DNA of 64,000 nucleotides from Halobacteriovoraceae bacterium (lineage in GTDB: Bacteria; Bdellovibrionota; Bacteriovoracia; Bacteriovoracales; Bacteriovoracaceae): contig JABGVH010000036.1 of the NCBI GenBank assembly GCA_018646195.1, positions 1 through 64,000 on the forward strand, written 5' to 3'. Shown piece by piece: positions 16,295-24,945 of the stretch. The number at the start of each line of letters is the position of its first letter. Position 1 is the stretch's first letter. The notes beneath the pieces were generated by a model, which worked only from the letters and a program-made list of their open reading frames with translations, made no database searches and was not told the DNA's origin. Position numbers and translations under genes: made by a program.

Positions 16295-18003
16295 AACTAT
16301 CAAACAAAACAATCTTCTGTGGCATAGGGAAAACATTATTTAATTCCTCCGTTTGCCATTTTCCAGCCGATTCAATTGAAGAGGTAGAAATTCTACTCAC
16401 CGAAAGAATTTCACGGATAAAGGCCTCGGGGGCATGGCCTGAAATGGCCTTAAAAAGAAGTCTTGAATTTGATCAAGATCAAATGGCCCTCTTGGATAAT
16501 AGGGACGTCAATACTCCAGCCCAGGTGGAAGAGTATCTAAATCAGAGGTTTCCATTTTATGAGAAGATTGAAAAATTAAAGATAGAAAAATTTTTACACC
16601 AGAATAATACTGAGATCCAAACTCTTTCTCACCACTTGGCCCATGCCTATGCCGCTCTTTTTATGTCGCCCTATCAGAACTCGTTAATAGTTGTGATTGA
16701 TGGCGCCGGTTCTCGCTTTTCAGACTTCGAGAATAATAGTGAGTTTAAAAAATTTCCAGCGGAGCATCCTGACTGCCTGGAAGAGTGCAGTGTCTTTTTA
16801 CAAGATGGTGGAAAAGTCAGCTGCATACAGAAATTTTGGCAGCGCTTTGAGCCAGACCCTAATGACTCTGGCCAACAGTATAGTCAAGGAATCGGATCAT
16901 TCTATGAAAAGCTTGCGGAGTATATATTTAATTCTAAGAGAGCAGCCGGCAAAGTCATGGGTCTTTCGGCATTTGGAAAGCCACTGCCTTGCCAAGAGTT
17001 GAGCGCTTTTTTGAGTCAATTGGATTGGTCTAAGTCCTATACCGGAAATAGTAAGGAGCAGTGGGAGAAAACGCCCCATCGTCAATTATACTGTGACTTA
17101 GCGGCCACCGCCCAAGAACAATTTGAAGAGATCTTATTGGGTCGACTTAAAAATCTTAAGGGGCGCTATCCGGCTATTGAAAATATTATTTTGACCGGAG
17201 GCTGTGCTCTCAATTGTGTTAGCAATACAAAAATTCAACAGCAAGGAATCTTTAAAAATGTTTACGTTCCTCCCTTCCCCGGAGATGAATGCATAGGCCT
17301 TGGCTGTTCTTCCTATGGCGCCTATCAGTCTGAAACAGTGGGCTGGAGACCAAGGACGGGGGTTTTGCAACACGCTTATTTTGGCAGTAAATCGAATATC
17401 CCCACCGAGTCAAATATTCGCCGCACCTTCGTCGACTTCAAAATAGAGAAGAGCTTACAAGTGGCAGCTGATTGCGCCAGGCTACTTGAAGAGGGTCATA
17501 TTATAGCTTGGTTTCAGGGACGAGGTGAGTCCGGGCCACGAGCTCTTGGTAATAGGAGCATTTTGGCCAACCCATGCATACCTGGTGTTAAAGAAACCTT
17601 GAATAAAAATATAAAATTCCGTGAAGAATTTAGACCATATGGTTGCAGCGTCAATAGCGAGCATGCTGGGGTTTACTTTGAGCTTCCAGCAGGACTTGAG
17701 AGTCCCTATATGTCTTTTGCAGTACCAGTACAGGAGAAATACCTCGAGCGTCTAAAGGGAATTACTCACTGTGATGGAAGCTCCCGCATTCAAATGGTGA
17801 CTCAGGATCAAAATAAATTGTTTCACTATATGTTGGATTGGTTTGGTCAATACACAGGAGTTTACTGTCTCCTAAATACCAGCCTTAATATTATGGGACA
17901 ACCGATTGTGGAGAGCCTAGAAGATTTAAAAGAATTCATGATCAATTCATCAGTTGAAATAGCGGTAGTAGGTGACTGCATTGTTACGGTTCCCAATGAG
18001 TAA
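16291..18003 (+). CDS. NodU/CmcH-family carbamoyltransferase
   Basis: Members transfer carbamoyl from carbamoyl phosphate to a sugar or antibiotic hydroxyl through a carbamoyl-adenylate. The 570-residue length fits the family. The N-terminal Kae1-like ATPase domain shows LSHHLAHAYAALFMSPY near residue 110 with the metal-binding histidines, then VVIDGAGS, and later ILTGGCALNCVSN. The C-terminal YrdC-like domain has WFQGRGESGPRALGNRSI, typical of carbamoyltransferases. It overlaps the GT-C gene by four bases (ATGA) and the following glycosyltransferase by eight, so it belongs to the operon and probably carbamoylates the glycan made there. Confidence 0.93.
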   Translation: MKLSNKTIFCGIGKTLFNSSVCHFPADSIEEVEILLTERISRIKASGAWPEMALKRSLEFDQDQMALLDNRDVNTPAQVEEYLNQRFPFYEKIEKLKIEKFLHQNNTEIQTLSHHLAHAYAALFMSPYQNSLIVVIDGAGSRFSDFENNSEFKKFPAEHPDCLEECSVFLQDGGKVSCIQKFWQRFEPDPNDSGQQYSQGIGSFYEKLAEYIFNSKRAAGKVMGLSAFGKPLPCQELSAFLSQLDWSKSYTGNSKEQWEKTPHRQLYCDLAATAQEQFEEILLGRLKNLKGRYPAIENIILTGGCALNCVSNTKIQQQGIFKNVYVPPFPGDECIGLGCSSYGAYQSETVGWRPRTGVLQHAYFGSKSNIPTESNIRRTFVDFKIEKSLQVAADCARLLEEGHIIAWFQGRGESGPRALGNRSILANPCIPGVKETLNKNIKFREEFRPYGCSVNSEHAGVYFELPAGLESPYMSFAVPVQEKYLERLKGITHCDGSSRIQMVTQDQNKLFHYMLDWFGQYTGVYCLLNTSLNIMGQPIVESLEDLKEFMINSSVEIAVVGDCIVTVPNE

Positions 18004-19456
18004 GATTAAAACCATAGTTCTTACCTCTAAAGAAAATTTTGTCTGGACCAGTATGACTGAAATCGTTCCCTCTCTTGAACTGGCCTGGAAAGAGTCTTGC
18101 AACGAGCAGCACTGTGTAGAAATTGTAAATGTCGATGGACTAGAATTAAAAGAGCTGCTACCCAAACTTCTTAGTGGAAATAATTTTGTCTTTACAGTTT
18201 TTACCACTAAGTTAGCAAAGCTAGGGGAGATGTTGCGCTCAAAGTTTTCAATTGATGGCCGCTATATAATTCATCTGCATAATATGGCGACGATAGGTTG
18301 TTGGCCGATGCACCATTGGGGATGGGGCAGTGTTCTCAGAAAAAGCGATATCTTTATCTCCACTTGTAAAAATGATATTTTGGCGATGGGGAATTGCTTT
18401 ATCGAGCCCGAAGTTAGACTTATTCCTTTTTACTTGATGGAGCTAGAAACGGGTGCAGAGGAAAATACGAGTACCAGTAGAGTGGAAGGAAGTCACTTTG
18501 TCTATATTGGCCGCCTTTCGGTTCAGAAAAATATTCATGGTCTCATTTACGGCCTCTTTAGATTATCGCAAAAGTTTCCTGACCTTGATTACTCCTTAGA
18601 TCTTTTTGGTGAAACTGATAATTTAGGATGTCCTCATCTTGAGTACAAATTTGAAAATTACGAACTCTTTTTAAAAGAGCTCGTTGGAAAACTGGGACTA
18701 TTAGAAAAAGTTAATTTTAGAGGTTATGTAAATAGGGACAAAATTGAAAGTGAGTTGAACGATTCACCTTATATTTTTCTCTCACCTAGTATGCATAGTG
18801 ACGAAAATTTTGGGATTGCTGCACTCCGAAGCCTTAGACAAGGAGCACTGGCGGTCTTGTCCGATTGGGGGGGCCATCATGACTATCCTGAACATTTTCC
18901 AGAAAAAGTTTTTACTGCCAAAATTCAAGAAGGCAACGATGGGCCTTTTCTAGATATCGAAGATTGGGTCAAAAAACTTCAGCAAGCGATAGTTCAATCA
19001 ACAAACGAATCTAAAAAATCTTTTCCCGATTATTATTCAAAAAGATCAGTGGTGGAAAAATTCCGTGCCATTTTAAATGAACCGGTAAAAGAACAAGACC
19101 CTCTTGAAATGACTGATCTGGCGCGGGATATTTTAGGAGAGAGGAATAGATATAAAGGAGAGGGGAGTATCGGCAATAGAATATTTTCTTCTTTTTCAGA
19201 CCCGCTCTGGAAACCATTCCTACAATCCTACGGGATGGGGCCAACAATAATCAATTGTGGCAAGTTAATGGCGCTAGTTCCCTGGTCGAGTATTGCTGAT
19301 AATGAAATTACCGTCAGTGATCCTCACAAGGGAATTCGCCATTTTGCTTACTCTGAGGGGCCGACGGTGCTCAAAAACCATCTCGGAAACTGCTATAATA
19401 TTGATAGCGAAACGGCGGCTCAATTGGCCAGCCACGGTTATGGGAGCTATATCTAA
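17996..19456 (+). CDS. Glycosyltransferase family 4-like
   Basis: The protein of about 486 residues has a GT-B fold. The donor-binding half contains HFVYIGRLSVQKNIHGLIYG near residue 165, the switch to LFGETDNL, and the SDENFGIAALRSLRQGALAVLSDWGG block near residue 265, which matches the E-x7-E region of GT4 in modified form: the first acidic residue is present and the second position is Arg-Ser. The start is the ATG at 17996, overlapping the previous stop, not an in-frame GTG at 17972. The last ~110 residues form an extra domain with no recognised motif. It shares the LSDWGG motif with the other two GT4 proteins here. The acceptor sugar is unknown. Confidence 0.8.
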   Translation: MSKIKTIVLTSKENFVWTSMTEIVPSLELAWKESCNEQHCVEIVNVDGLELKELLPKLLSGNNFVFTVFTTKLAKLGEMLRSKFSIDGRYIIHLHNMATIGCWPMHHWGWGSVLRKSDIFISTCKNDILAMGNCFIEPEVRLIPFYLMELETGAEENTSTSRVEGSHFVYIGRLSVQKNIHGLIYGLFRLSQKFPDLDYSLDLFGETDNLGCPHLEYKFENYELFLKELVGKLGLLEKVNFRGYVNRDKIESELNDSPYIFLSPSMHSDENFGIAALRSLRQGALAVLSDWGGHHDYPEHFPEKVFTAKIQEGNDGPFLDIEDWVKKLQQAIVQSTNESKKSFPDYYSKRSVVEKFRAILNEPVKEQDPLEMTDLARDILGERNRYKGEGSIGNRIFSSFSDPLWKPFLQSYGMGPTIINCGKLMALVPWSSIADNEITVSDPHKGIRHFAYSEGPTVLKNHLGNCYNIDSETAAQLASHGYGSYI

Positions 19457-20956
19457 ATGAAAGTCACACCGAGCACTCCCCATTTAGATCGCTGCCAAAC
19501 CAGTATTACGGTTTTGGCCGACAGGATCCGGAGCCATCTTTTAGAGTGCCATCAAATTGAAAACCCCTGGTTCGTCGATGACAGCACCCAATTCTTCCAG
19601 TCCTCCGAGGACTGTGTCGATATCGTTTTTTTCGGCGGATTTTTAAAACGCTTTCTAGAGAGCGGGAATTGGAATTTTTCTTCCTTTAGGTTTTGGGTCT
19701 TGTCAGAATCAGTCGCCAAGGTTCTCTCTAAAACAATAGGTTTACCCTTGGAAAAGATCAATATTTTACCTCGTCAATTGATTCATCCACCCAGACCAGA
19801 ATTTCGTAATATTGGAAAACTAGGGGGGAGTGAAACATTGGTTTATGCTGGTCGCCTCTCTCCTGAGAAAAATATCAGTCTTTTAATTTGGACTTTCCAC
19901 TATCTCCAAAAAGAGCATTTTCCAGATTTAAAATTAAAACTTTTTGGTTCCTTTGATAACTCAGCTCCTTTTGATCTAGGCAGGATGTTGGATAGGGATT
20001 ATCAAAGAGAAATCGAGGAGCTGGTTGCGGAACTTGAATGGACTACTGCCCCTGAATTCTGTGGCCATTTAGCTCCGGATGAATGGATCGAGTGTGAAAT
20101 AAGTGATCCTATTTACATTAGTCTCTCCACTTTTATTCAAGAAGATTACGGGGTCTCTCTGGCCCAGGCTCAAGAAAAAGGATGGCCTAGTATAGTGACA
20201 AATTGGGGCGGCCAGGCTGACCTCTATTACGGAGCCCAAATATTACTTGCCCCTCTTCTGGCCGGAAATGAGTATGAGCCACAGGCCTTAAGAAAGGCGC
20301 GAGGCTACCGCTATTCGCAATTGATTGCCAGCAGTACTTTTGAAAAAAATATCCTAAAGGATGGCGGCTTAAAGACTCCTGGCACCACGCTTACTCGTTC
20401 AGAGTTAGAGAAAGTTCGCTTGGAATTTGTAGAAAGATACGACCCCGAAATTCAATTGGCCTTTCAAGGAAAACTGGCAGACTTTGCTGATACCCCAAAA
20501 GGCCGGCTTTTTTTTGATCATTATGCCCGCCACTTTGACTGCAGTGATAGTAAAGATTTTTGTAGTATTATAGTGAACGATTTTCACCTAAGTGATGATC
20601 TTTCATTAAAATACTGCTTAGAGCTTTGTGCTCAAATGATTTCTTGTGGCGTGAATTATCGCTTGATCCCCTTTCGTCATCTGGCGGAAGGCCAGAATCT
20701 AAAATACCTAATGGCCTCGGCCAAAATTACTATACCCTTTGTTAATGAGAATACCGAGGAGTTGATTGTGCTGCTTAAAAAGAAGTTGCACCTGACACAG
20801 CCGCTTGAAATTTATGCCAATATTGAACAAGAGTTAACGGTACTCGATGAGGCCGAACCCTTTATTGCAGCCGAAGACCGGATTTACGTATTCGACCCAG
20901 AGAAGTTGAAGAAACTGCTTCCAGGCGAAGACCTACTTGGATGTATTGATGACTGA
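19457..20956 (+). CDS. Glycosyltransferase family 4-like with C-terminal extension
   Basis: The gene starts directly after the previous stop. The 499-residue product is a divergent relative of the preceding protein: TLVYAGRLSPEKNISLLIWT near residue 130, LKLFGSFDNSAPF, and QEDYGVSLAQAQEKGWPSIVTNWGG near residue 230. The acceptor-binding N-terminal half is short. Residues ~350-499 form an additional domain not typical of GT4 (GRLFFDHYARHFDCSDSKDF onward). It is likely to add a sugar in the same glycan pathway. The next gene starts within its last eight bases. Confidence 0.75.
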   Translation: MKVTPSTPHLDRCQTSITVLADRIRSHLLECHQIENPWFVDDSTQFFQSSEDCVDIVFFGGFLKRFLESGNWNFSSFRFWVLSESVAKVLSKTIGLPLEKINILPRQLIHPPRPEFRNIGKLGGSETLVYAGRLSPEKNISLLIWTFHYLQKEHFPDLKLKLFGSFDNSAPFDLGRMLDRDYQREIEELVAELEWTTAPEFCGHLAPDEWIECEISDPIYISLSTFIQEDYGVSLAQAQEKGWPSIVTNWGGQADLYYGAQILLAPLLAGNEYEPQALRKARGYRYSQLIASSTFEKNILKDGGLKTPGTTLTRSELEKVRLEFVERYDPEIQLAFQGKLADFADTPKGRLFFDHYARHFDCSDSKDFCSIIVNDFHLSDDLSLKYCLELCAQMISCGVNYRLIPFRHLAEGQNLKYLMASAKITIPFVNENTEELIVLLKKKLHLTQPLEIYANIEQELTVLDEAEPFIAAEDRIYVFDPEKLKKLLPGEDLLGCIDD

Positions 20957-21356
20957 AAAGGACAATACTTGTGACCAGCTTACTTTTTTTGAATATAAGA
21001 AAGTATTAAAGGCCAAAGGGAAAATGTCTTTTAAAGTACTAACAGACTCTATGACTCCGTTGATTCTGCCAGGGGAAAATATAGAAGTGGTGCCTTGTGA
21101 CGAATTCAAAAAATTTGATGTAGTTATTTTTTGGGATGGTGAAAAACTAGTAAGCCATTATATTTGGCATAAGAATCTTCTACAGCAAAGAAACAAAAAT
21201 TCACTTTATACCACCCGCTCATTAATTTCTCCCAATCTTGACGATTTACCAGTCAGCGAAATGCATATTTTGGGTTTAGTGACCGATCGGAAAATATCGC
21301 TCTTCCAGAAATTAAAAATACTCTTTCTGGGCAAGACAAAAAAAAGCCCCTTCTAG
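20949..21356 (+). CDS. S24/S26 signal-peptidase-like protein
   Basis: The 135-residue protein has the S24/S26 serine-peptidase core. FKVLTDSMTPLILPGENIEV carries the nucleophile Ser34 in an S-M-x-P motif, as in LexA and signal peptidase I, followed by VVIFWDGEKLVSHYIW in the position of the second catalytic strand. No obvious catalytic Lys is in the expected (V)KR context, and no transmembrane helix is visible at the N-terminus, so activity is uncertain. Similar short S24/S26 proteins occur with PqqD-like genes in peptide-modification and surface clusters, and a PqqD-like gene lies 0.7 kb away. The ATG at 20949 overlaps the preceding stop codon. A terminator covers its own stop. Confidence 0.7.
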   Translation: MTEKDNTCDQLTFFEYKKVLKAKGKMSFKVLTDSMTPLILPGENIEVVPCDEFKKFDVVIFWDGEKLVSHYIWHKNLLQQRNKNSLYTTRSLISPNLDDLPVSEMHILGLVTDRKISLFQKLKILFLGKTKKSPF

Positions 21357-21362
21357 AGGGGC
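21346..21362. terminator. Bidirectional intrinsic terminator
   Basis: GCCCCT and AGGGGC form a 6-bp stem with a 5-base loop containing the peptidase gene stop. On the minus strand it is followed by eight T residues, a strong end for the leftward S74 gene. On the plus strand the tail is CTTAAAT. Confidence 0.75.
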
Positions 21363-21387
21363 CTTAAATATATCAATTTGATAGCTT

Positions 21388-21843
21388 TTATTTTTCTTCT
21401 AACTTTTTAATCAATTTTTGAATGGTGGCCTCTTGCTCTTCAACTTTAGTAGATAGCTCTTTGAGCCCTTGAAGCAAGATGGGCGTGAAACCAGCATAAT
21501 TGACTGACAAGTGGCCTTCATTATCCTCGCGAGTTAGGTGAGGAAATTGCTCTCTAACTGTTTGGGCCATGAAGCCAATTTGATTTCCTTCAGGGAAATT
21601 CTTATGAGAAAATTGCTCTGTTTTATAGAGGTATTCAAAAGCTTCTAGCTTCATGATTTTGTCGAGGCCATTTTCAAGAGGTCGTATTTCCTCCTTGAAG
21701 GCAGAGTCAGAACCGGCAAAGACATCCAAGTAAATGCTGTCATTCAAAACCTCAGTTTCAATTTCAACAAGGTTGAATTCTTTGATGCCGCCAAAGTAGT
21801 ATTTTGGCTTGTCTTGACTGTCAGTTTTCTTATCATCGGCCAT
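21388..21843 (-). CDS. Stand-alone peptidase S74 (intramolecular chaperone) domain protein
   Basis: Residues ~44-150 match the S74 domain that trimerises phage tail spikes and related fibres and then cuts itself off. SDSAFKEEI contains the Ser45-Lys50 pair at the expected spacing, followed by LDKIMKLEAFEY, then IGFMAQTVREQFPHL, then LSVNYAGFTPILLQGLKEL and a C-terminal coiled coil. In known proteins this domain is the tail of a large fibre, but here only ~44 residues precede it and there is no signal peptide. It could assist a separately encoded surface protein or be a relic. A TATAAT within GGTATAATACC lies ~35 bp upstream and AGGA supports the ATG. Confidence 0.8.
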   Translation of the reverse strand: MADDKKTDSQDKPKYYFGGIKEFNLVEIETEVLNDSIYLDVFAGSDSAFKEEIRPLENGLDKIMKLEAFEYLYKTEQFSHKNFPEGNQIGFMAQTVREQFPHLTREDNEGHLSVNYAGFTPILLQGLKELSTKVEEQEATIQKLIKKLEEK

Positions 21844-22023
21844 ATTGCGATCCTGGATAAAGCTTTTAGTTTCAAGGTATTATACCATATTTAGCTATCA
21901 TGATTGAATTTGGAAGTATAATAAATAGTATCTCTTTAATTACCGCCATTTAGCAATATGTAAATAATACTTATTTAATCCGTATTCTTTCAAGTTGGCA
22001 AAAATATGAGTCATTCTAGGGGT

Positions 22024-22323
22024 TTAAGGCAGGCTAACCATGTCGAGGCGTAAGAGCTCTTGGGCGAATTTATCGACATCTGCCGCTAATTCATTCTCGG
22101 GGCATTGGTGCTTACTGGTGAGCTCGCTCATTATGTCTTTGAGGCTGACGCTGGCCTCAATTTGGTGCCAGACTTCGGCGGCAATTCCGTCAATTTTATA
22201 GAATAACTCGGAGTCGTTCATTTTCATTAAAACAACACTTCCGTCCTGATTTTTGCGGCTGATAATATCCTCGGCAACTTTCAGTGTCGCTTCAAAGTCA
22301 GTTGTGGTTTCAGCTTTTGTCAT
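22024..22323 (-). CDS. PqqD-like peptide-binding (RRE) protein
   Basis: The ~99-residue protein matches the PqqD fold, a winged-helix-like peptide recognition element: a beta region GSVVLMKMNDSELFYKIDG, then AAEVWHQIEASVSLKDIMSE, then a helix ending LLRLDMVSL. PqqD proteins present precursor peptides to radical SAM enzymes. Start is set at the ATG at 22323, with GAGG five bases upstream. Longer in-frame starts at 22350 or 22392 would overlap the predicted promoter. It is divergent from the ABC permease gene. No precursor peptide is obvious beside it. Confidence 0.8.
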   Translation of the reverse strand: MTKAETTTDFEATLKVAEDIISRKNQDGSVVLMKMNDSELFYKIDGIAAEVWHQIEASVSLKDIMSELTSKHQCPENELAADVDKFAQELLRLDMVSLP

Positions 22324-22348
22324 AGCATCCTCGTCTAGTGTTTTCTTC

Positions 22349-22377
22349 ATCCTAAGCTTGGACCCTGTCACTGTCAA
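22349..22377 (-). promoter_or_regulatory. Sigma70-like promoter for the PqqD-like gene
   Basis: On the minus strand TTGACA (22377-22372) and TAGGAT (22354-22349) are separated by exactly 17 bases. Transcription would start about 20 bases before the ATG at 22323, leaving room for its GAGG site. Confidence 0.55.
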
Positions 22378-22401
22378 CATGACTTGTGGCAAGCCGGGCC
22401 C

Positions 22402-22407
22402 TATAAT
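22402..22407 (+). promoter_or_regulatory. -10 element, near-leaderless, for the ABC permease gene
   Basis: A consensus TATAAT ends 7 bp before the ATG at 22415, so RNA should begin at or next to the start codon. No Shine-Dalgarno is present. Confidence 0.5.
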
Positions 22408-22414
22408 AATTGAA

Positions 22415-23185
22415 ATGAATACTCTCGGCCACCACTACTGGAAACAGATCAAGGTTCTTACCTGGGCAAAAATGAAATCTCGCTATAGAAAGACTATGGC
22501 CGGTTTTCTGTGGGTGGTCATGAGCCCGATTCTTCTCTTTGTTACTCAGGCCTTCGTTTTTAAGAAAATCCTAAAATTGGAAATCCCGAATTATTACCTT
22601 TTCCTTTTAGGTGGCCTATTGCCTTGGATTTTTATCACTACCACCATGGATATGTGTGCACCGGCGCTCTATAGCTCAAGAGATCTACTCAAGGCCTTTA
22701 AGATTCCTCCTTTTATTCTCGTTTGCAGCCAAATTTTAGATAATTTTATCAATTTTCTATTCGCTTTCTTTCTGGTGTTGATTCCCTTTGTGGTAATAAC
22801 CGGAACCGAGATTGGTGGATTACTTTTTATTCCCCTCGCCCTTTTTAATATTTTATTAGGGACTACCGGGCTAGTTTGGTTATTGGCAGCGATGCAAGTA
22901 TTTCTAAAAGACGTTCAATTTATAATTCCTTTTGTTACAGGCGTGCTCTACTTTATTACGCCTATTTTCTATCCCATTGAGTATGTTCCACAGCAATTTC
23001 TTTGGATCGTAAAAATTAATCCTTTTTATGGGATTATTCAGCCTTTTCGATTATGTATTTATAATTTTTCTCTAGAAACGTTTTTGCCTGCGTTAGGCCT
23101 GGGATTCTGTTTCTCAATGTGTTTTGTAATTCTATCTTTAATTTTTTGGAGGGTGAAAAGAGATGACTTCTACCACTACCTCTGA
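22415..23185 (+). CDS. wzm: ABC-2 type polysaccharide exporter permease (Wzm-like)
   Basis: This 256-residue membrane protein has six hydrophobic segments and the ABC-2 signature of polysaccharide and O-antigen exporters: KMKSRYRKTMAGFLWVVMSP near the N-terminus, LLGGLLPWIFITTTM, and the C-terminal FYPIEYVPQQFLWIVKINPF. It should form the inner-membrane channel with the ATPase encoded next. The start at 22415 gives the N-terminus typical of the family. Upstream in-frame codons run through the divergent PqqD promoter. It overlaps the ATPase gene by 23 bases. Confidence 0.88.
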   Translation: MNTLGHHYWKQIKVLTWAKMKSRYRKTMAGFLWVVMSPILLFVTQAFVFKKILKLEIPNYYLFLLGGLLPWIFITTTMDMCAPALYSSRDLLKAFKIPPFILVCSQILDNFINFLFAFFLVLIPFVVITGTEIGGLLFIPLALFNILLGTTGLVWLLAAMQVFLKDVQFIIPFVTGVLYFITPIFYPIEYVPQQFLWIVKINPFYGIIQPFRLCIYNFSLETFLPALGLGFCFSMCFVILSLIFWRVKRDDFYHYL

Positions 23186-23936
23186 AAATACAATTCTTTC
23201 GGTTAACAATTTGAATCTAGTTTATAAGTTAGATTACTATCACCAAACACTTAGGGATAAATTCGTTAAATTGGTGACCTCTCCAATTGAAACCCTAACA
23301 AGTTCCAAAGATTCTTTGCACGTGCTAAAAAATTTAAGCCTCGATTTAAAAAAGGGCGATAGAGTGGGATTGATGGGAGTTAATGGGGCAGGTAAGACAA
23401 CTCTGGCCCGCTGTATTTCCGGAATGCTGGTTCCCCAAAGTGGGGAAGTCAAAGTAAACGGAATAGTGAGACCGATATTTAGTACTAATATTGGCGTTAT
23501 CCCGGAACTTACCGGACGTGAGAATGCCTTCCTATTGGCCAATTTACTTTACCCAGATGAGTCGAAAACAGAACTTGAAGTATTGATAGAGGATGCTTTG
23601 GACTTCTCTGAACTTGACGGATTTTTGGATACTCCTTTTTTACACTATAGTAAGGGAATGCAAACGCGACTTTGCCTTTCAATTATTTCCGCAAAGGCCT
23701 GTGATCTTTTAATTCTAGATGAAGTTTTTGATGGTGCGGATGAGTTTTTTCAAAAGAAAATTACTGCCCGTGTTTTGAAATTAATAGAAGAATCAGGAGC
23801 TGTATTATTTATTAGCCATTCCCCTGATCAAATACGCCAAGCTTGCAATAGGGTCCTAGTTTTAAATAACTCAGAGCTTGTTTTTGATGGAAGTGTTGAA
23901 AGCGGTATTGAAGCCTACCAAAGTATGATTCGCTAA
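23163..23936 (+). CDS. wzt: ABC transporter ATPase for polysaccharide export (Wzt-like)
   Basis: The 257-residue ATPase has Walker A GVNGAGKTT near residue 76, signature YSKGMQTRL near 163, Walker B LLILDEVFDGAD near 182 and the switch His in LFISHS. The DE-x-F-x-G-A-D Walker B and Y-S-x-G-M-x-x-R-L signature are characteristic of O-antigen and teichoic-acid exporters. It lacks the C-terminal carbohydrate-binding domain seen in some Wzt proteins, so it probably does not require a specific end cap. GGAGGG nine bases upstream supports the start. It pairs with the permease. Confidence 0.9.
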   Translation: MTSTTTSENTILSVNNLNLVYKLDYYHQTLRDKFVKLVTSPIETLTSSKDSLHVLKNLSLDLKKGDRVGLMGVNGAGKTTLARCISGMLVPQSGEVKVNGIVRPIFSTNIGVIPELTGRENAFLLANLLYPDESKTELEVLIEDALDFSELDGFLDTPFLHYSKGMQTRLCLSIISAKACDLLILDEVFDGADEFFQKKITARVLKLIEESGAVLFISHSPDQIRQACNRVLVLNNSELVFDGSVESGIEAYQSMIR

Positions 23937-24944
23937 TTATTGGCGATAGTACTTTTCTTGAAGAGACACTAATTGATCCATTTTTTCTTGTAACGAGCTG
24001 GTATCGACGTCTTTGATGCAATCGAGGGTTTTCTTTAAGTTCCCAAGGTGGATGTGTAAATCGAGCTCTTCCATAGTCACTCGGTATTGTGAAAATAGGC
24101 CCCAGATTTCCCAATTAATTTGCTCTACATATATTTTCTGTTCAAGTTCAGAAAAATTTCGAATGAGCTCACAATCCATTTCAAATTCACCACTATCGAG
24201 AGAGGCCCCTATCCATTTTGAAGGGGCCAGTAAAATAAAACTCTTTACGTGAATTACGCCTTCGTAAAATCGATTCATACTATTGGCAGCTTTAAAGTTG
24301 AATTGCTGATAGCGAATTAAAAAGCGTTTAAATTCATTTCTAGAGACTTTGTCAAAAAGTTCGCGATCAAAAAGCTCTAGCAGGTCTTCAATTGAATGAA
24401 TTGATTCAAGCGATAGTGGAATAGAGAGCCTTTCAAGATGGCGTTGCCATTTTTTTCGCCTTAGAGAGAATCTCTTTTTTAAATTATCGAAATCAGAGAA
24501 AAGGATATGAATAATGAAAACTAGATCAGATTGTAAAGTTTGGTCCCTGACGGGAGTACTTATTTTCTCTAATAAATCAGGATCCCTTTTAAGTTCTAAT
24601 GGATTTGCAAGTGAAGAAAAGAGCGTGACCTCATCTGCTTGATAGAAATTAATTTCGCCCAATAATGGAAAGAATTTATGGATTAGATTATAGCGTTTAA
24701 CTATCCTCTTATTTTCTTGCTTCATAAGCGGTCCTGCGAGGTACAGAGTAAAGTCTAAATCACTTAGCCCAGGAACGATATTTTTTTCTTTCAAGCTATT
24801 CCGTAACCAGATTTGCAGCTGTTTCTGTTTTATTAAAAAACGGGTAAGGGAGGCCAATAACAAGTAGGGCAGCAGAGTTAAGGCAGAAGGCAGTAAACTA
24901 AATATTTTTAAAACAAAATTAAAAAGGCGTGAGCGTAAGGTCAT
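23937..24944 (-). CDS. Nucleotidyltransferase-like protein
   Basis: The ~335-residue protein has two hydrophobic stretches near its N-terminus (FNFVLKIFSLLPSALTLLPYL). The NTase motif follows near residue 45-65: WLRNSLKEKNIVPGLSDLDF, in which SDLD is the D-x-D metal pair. The rest is helical with no recognised motif. It resembles the broad group of uncharacterised nucleotidyltransferases found with PqqD-like genes in surface-glycan or exosortase-type loci, but this is a weak match. The start is uncertain: the ATG at 24944 follows the previous stop by one base, and an alternative ATG at 24980 would overlap by 35 bases. Confidence 0.55.
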   Translation of the reverse strand: MTLRSRLFNFVLKIFSLLPSALTLLPYLLLASLTRFLIKQKQLQIWLRNSLKEKNIVPGLSDLDFTLYLAGPLMKQENKRIVKRYNLIHKFFPLLGEINFYQADEVTLFSSLANPLELKRDPDLLEKISTPVRDQTLQSDLVFIIHILFSDFDNLKKRFSLRRKKWQRHLERLSIPLSLESIHSIEDLLELFDRELFDKVSRNEFKRFLIRYQQFNFKAANSMNRFYEGVIHVKSFILLAPSKWIGASLDSGEFEMDCELIRNFSELEQKIYVEQINWEIWGLFSQYRVTMEELDLHIHLGNLKKTLDCIKDVDTSSLQEKMDQLVSLQEKYYRQ

Positions 24945-24945
24945 A

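Noticed and set aside
20949-21356. LexA-type repressor
   Set aside because: The S24/S26 core is present but there is no N-terminal DNA-binding helix-turn-helix, so a repressor is unlikely.
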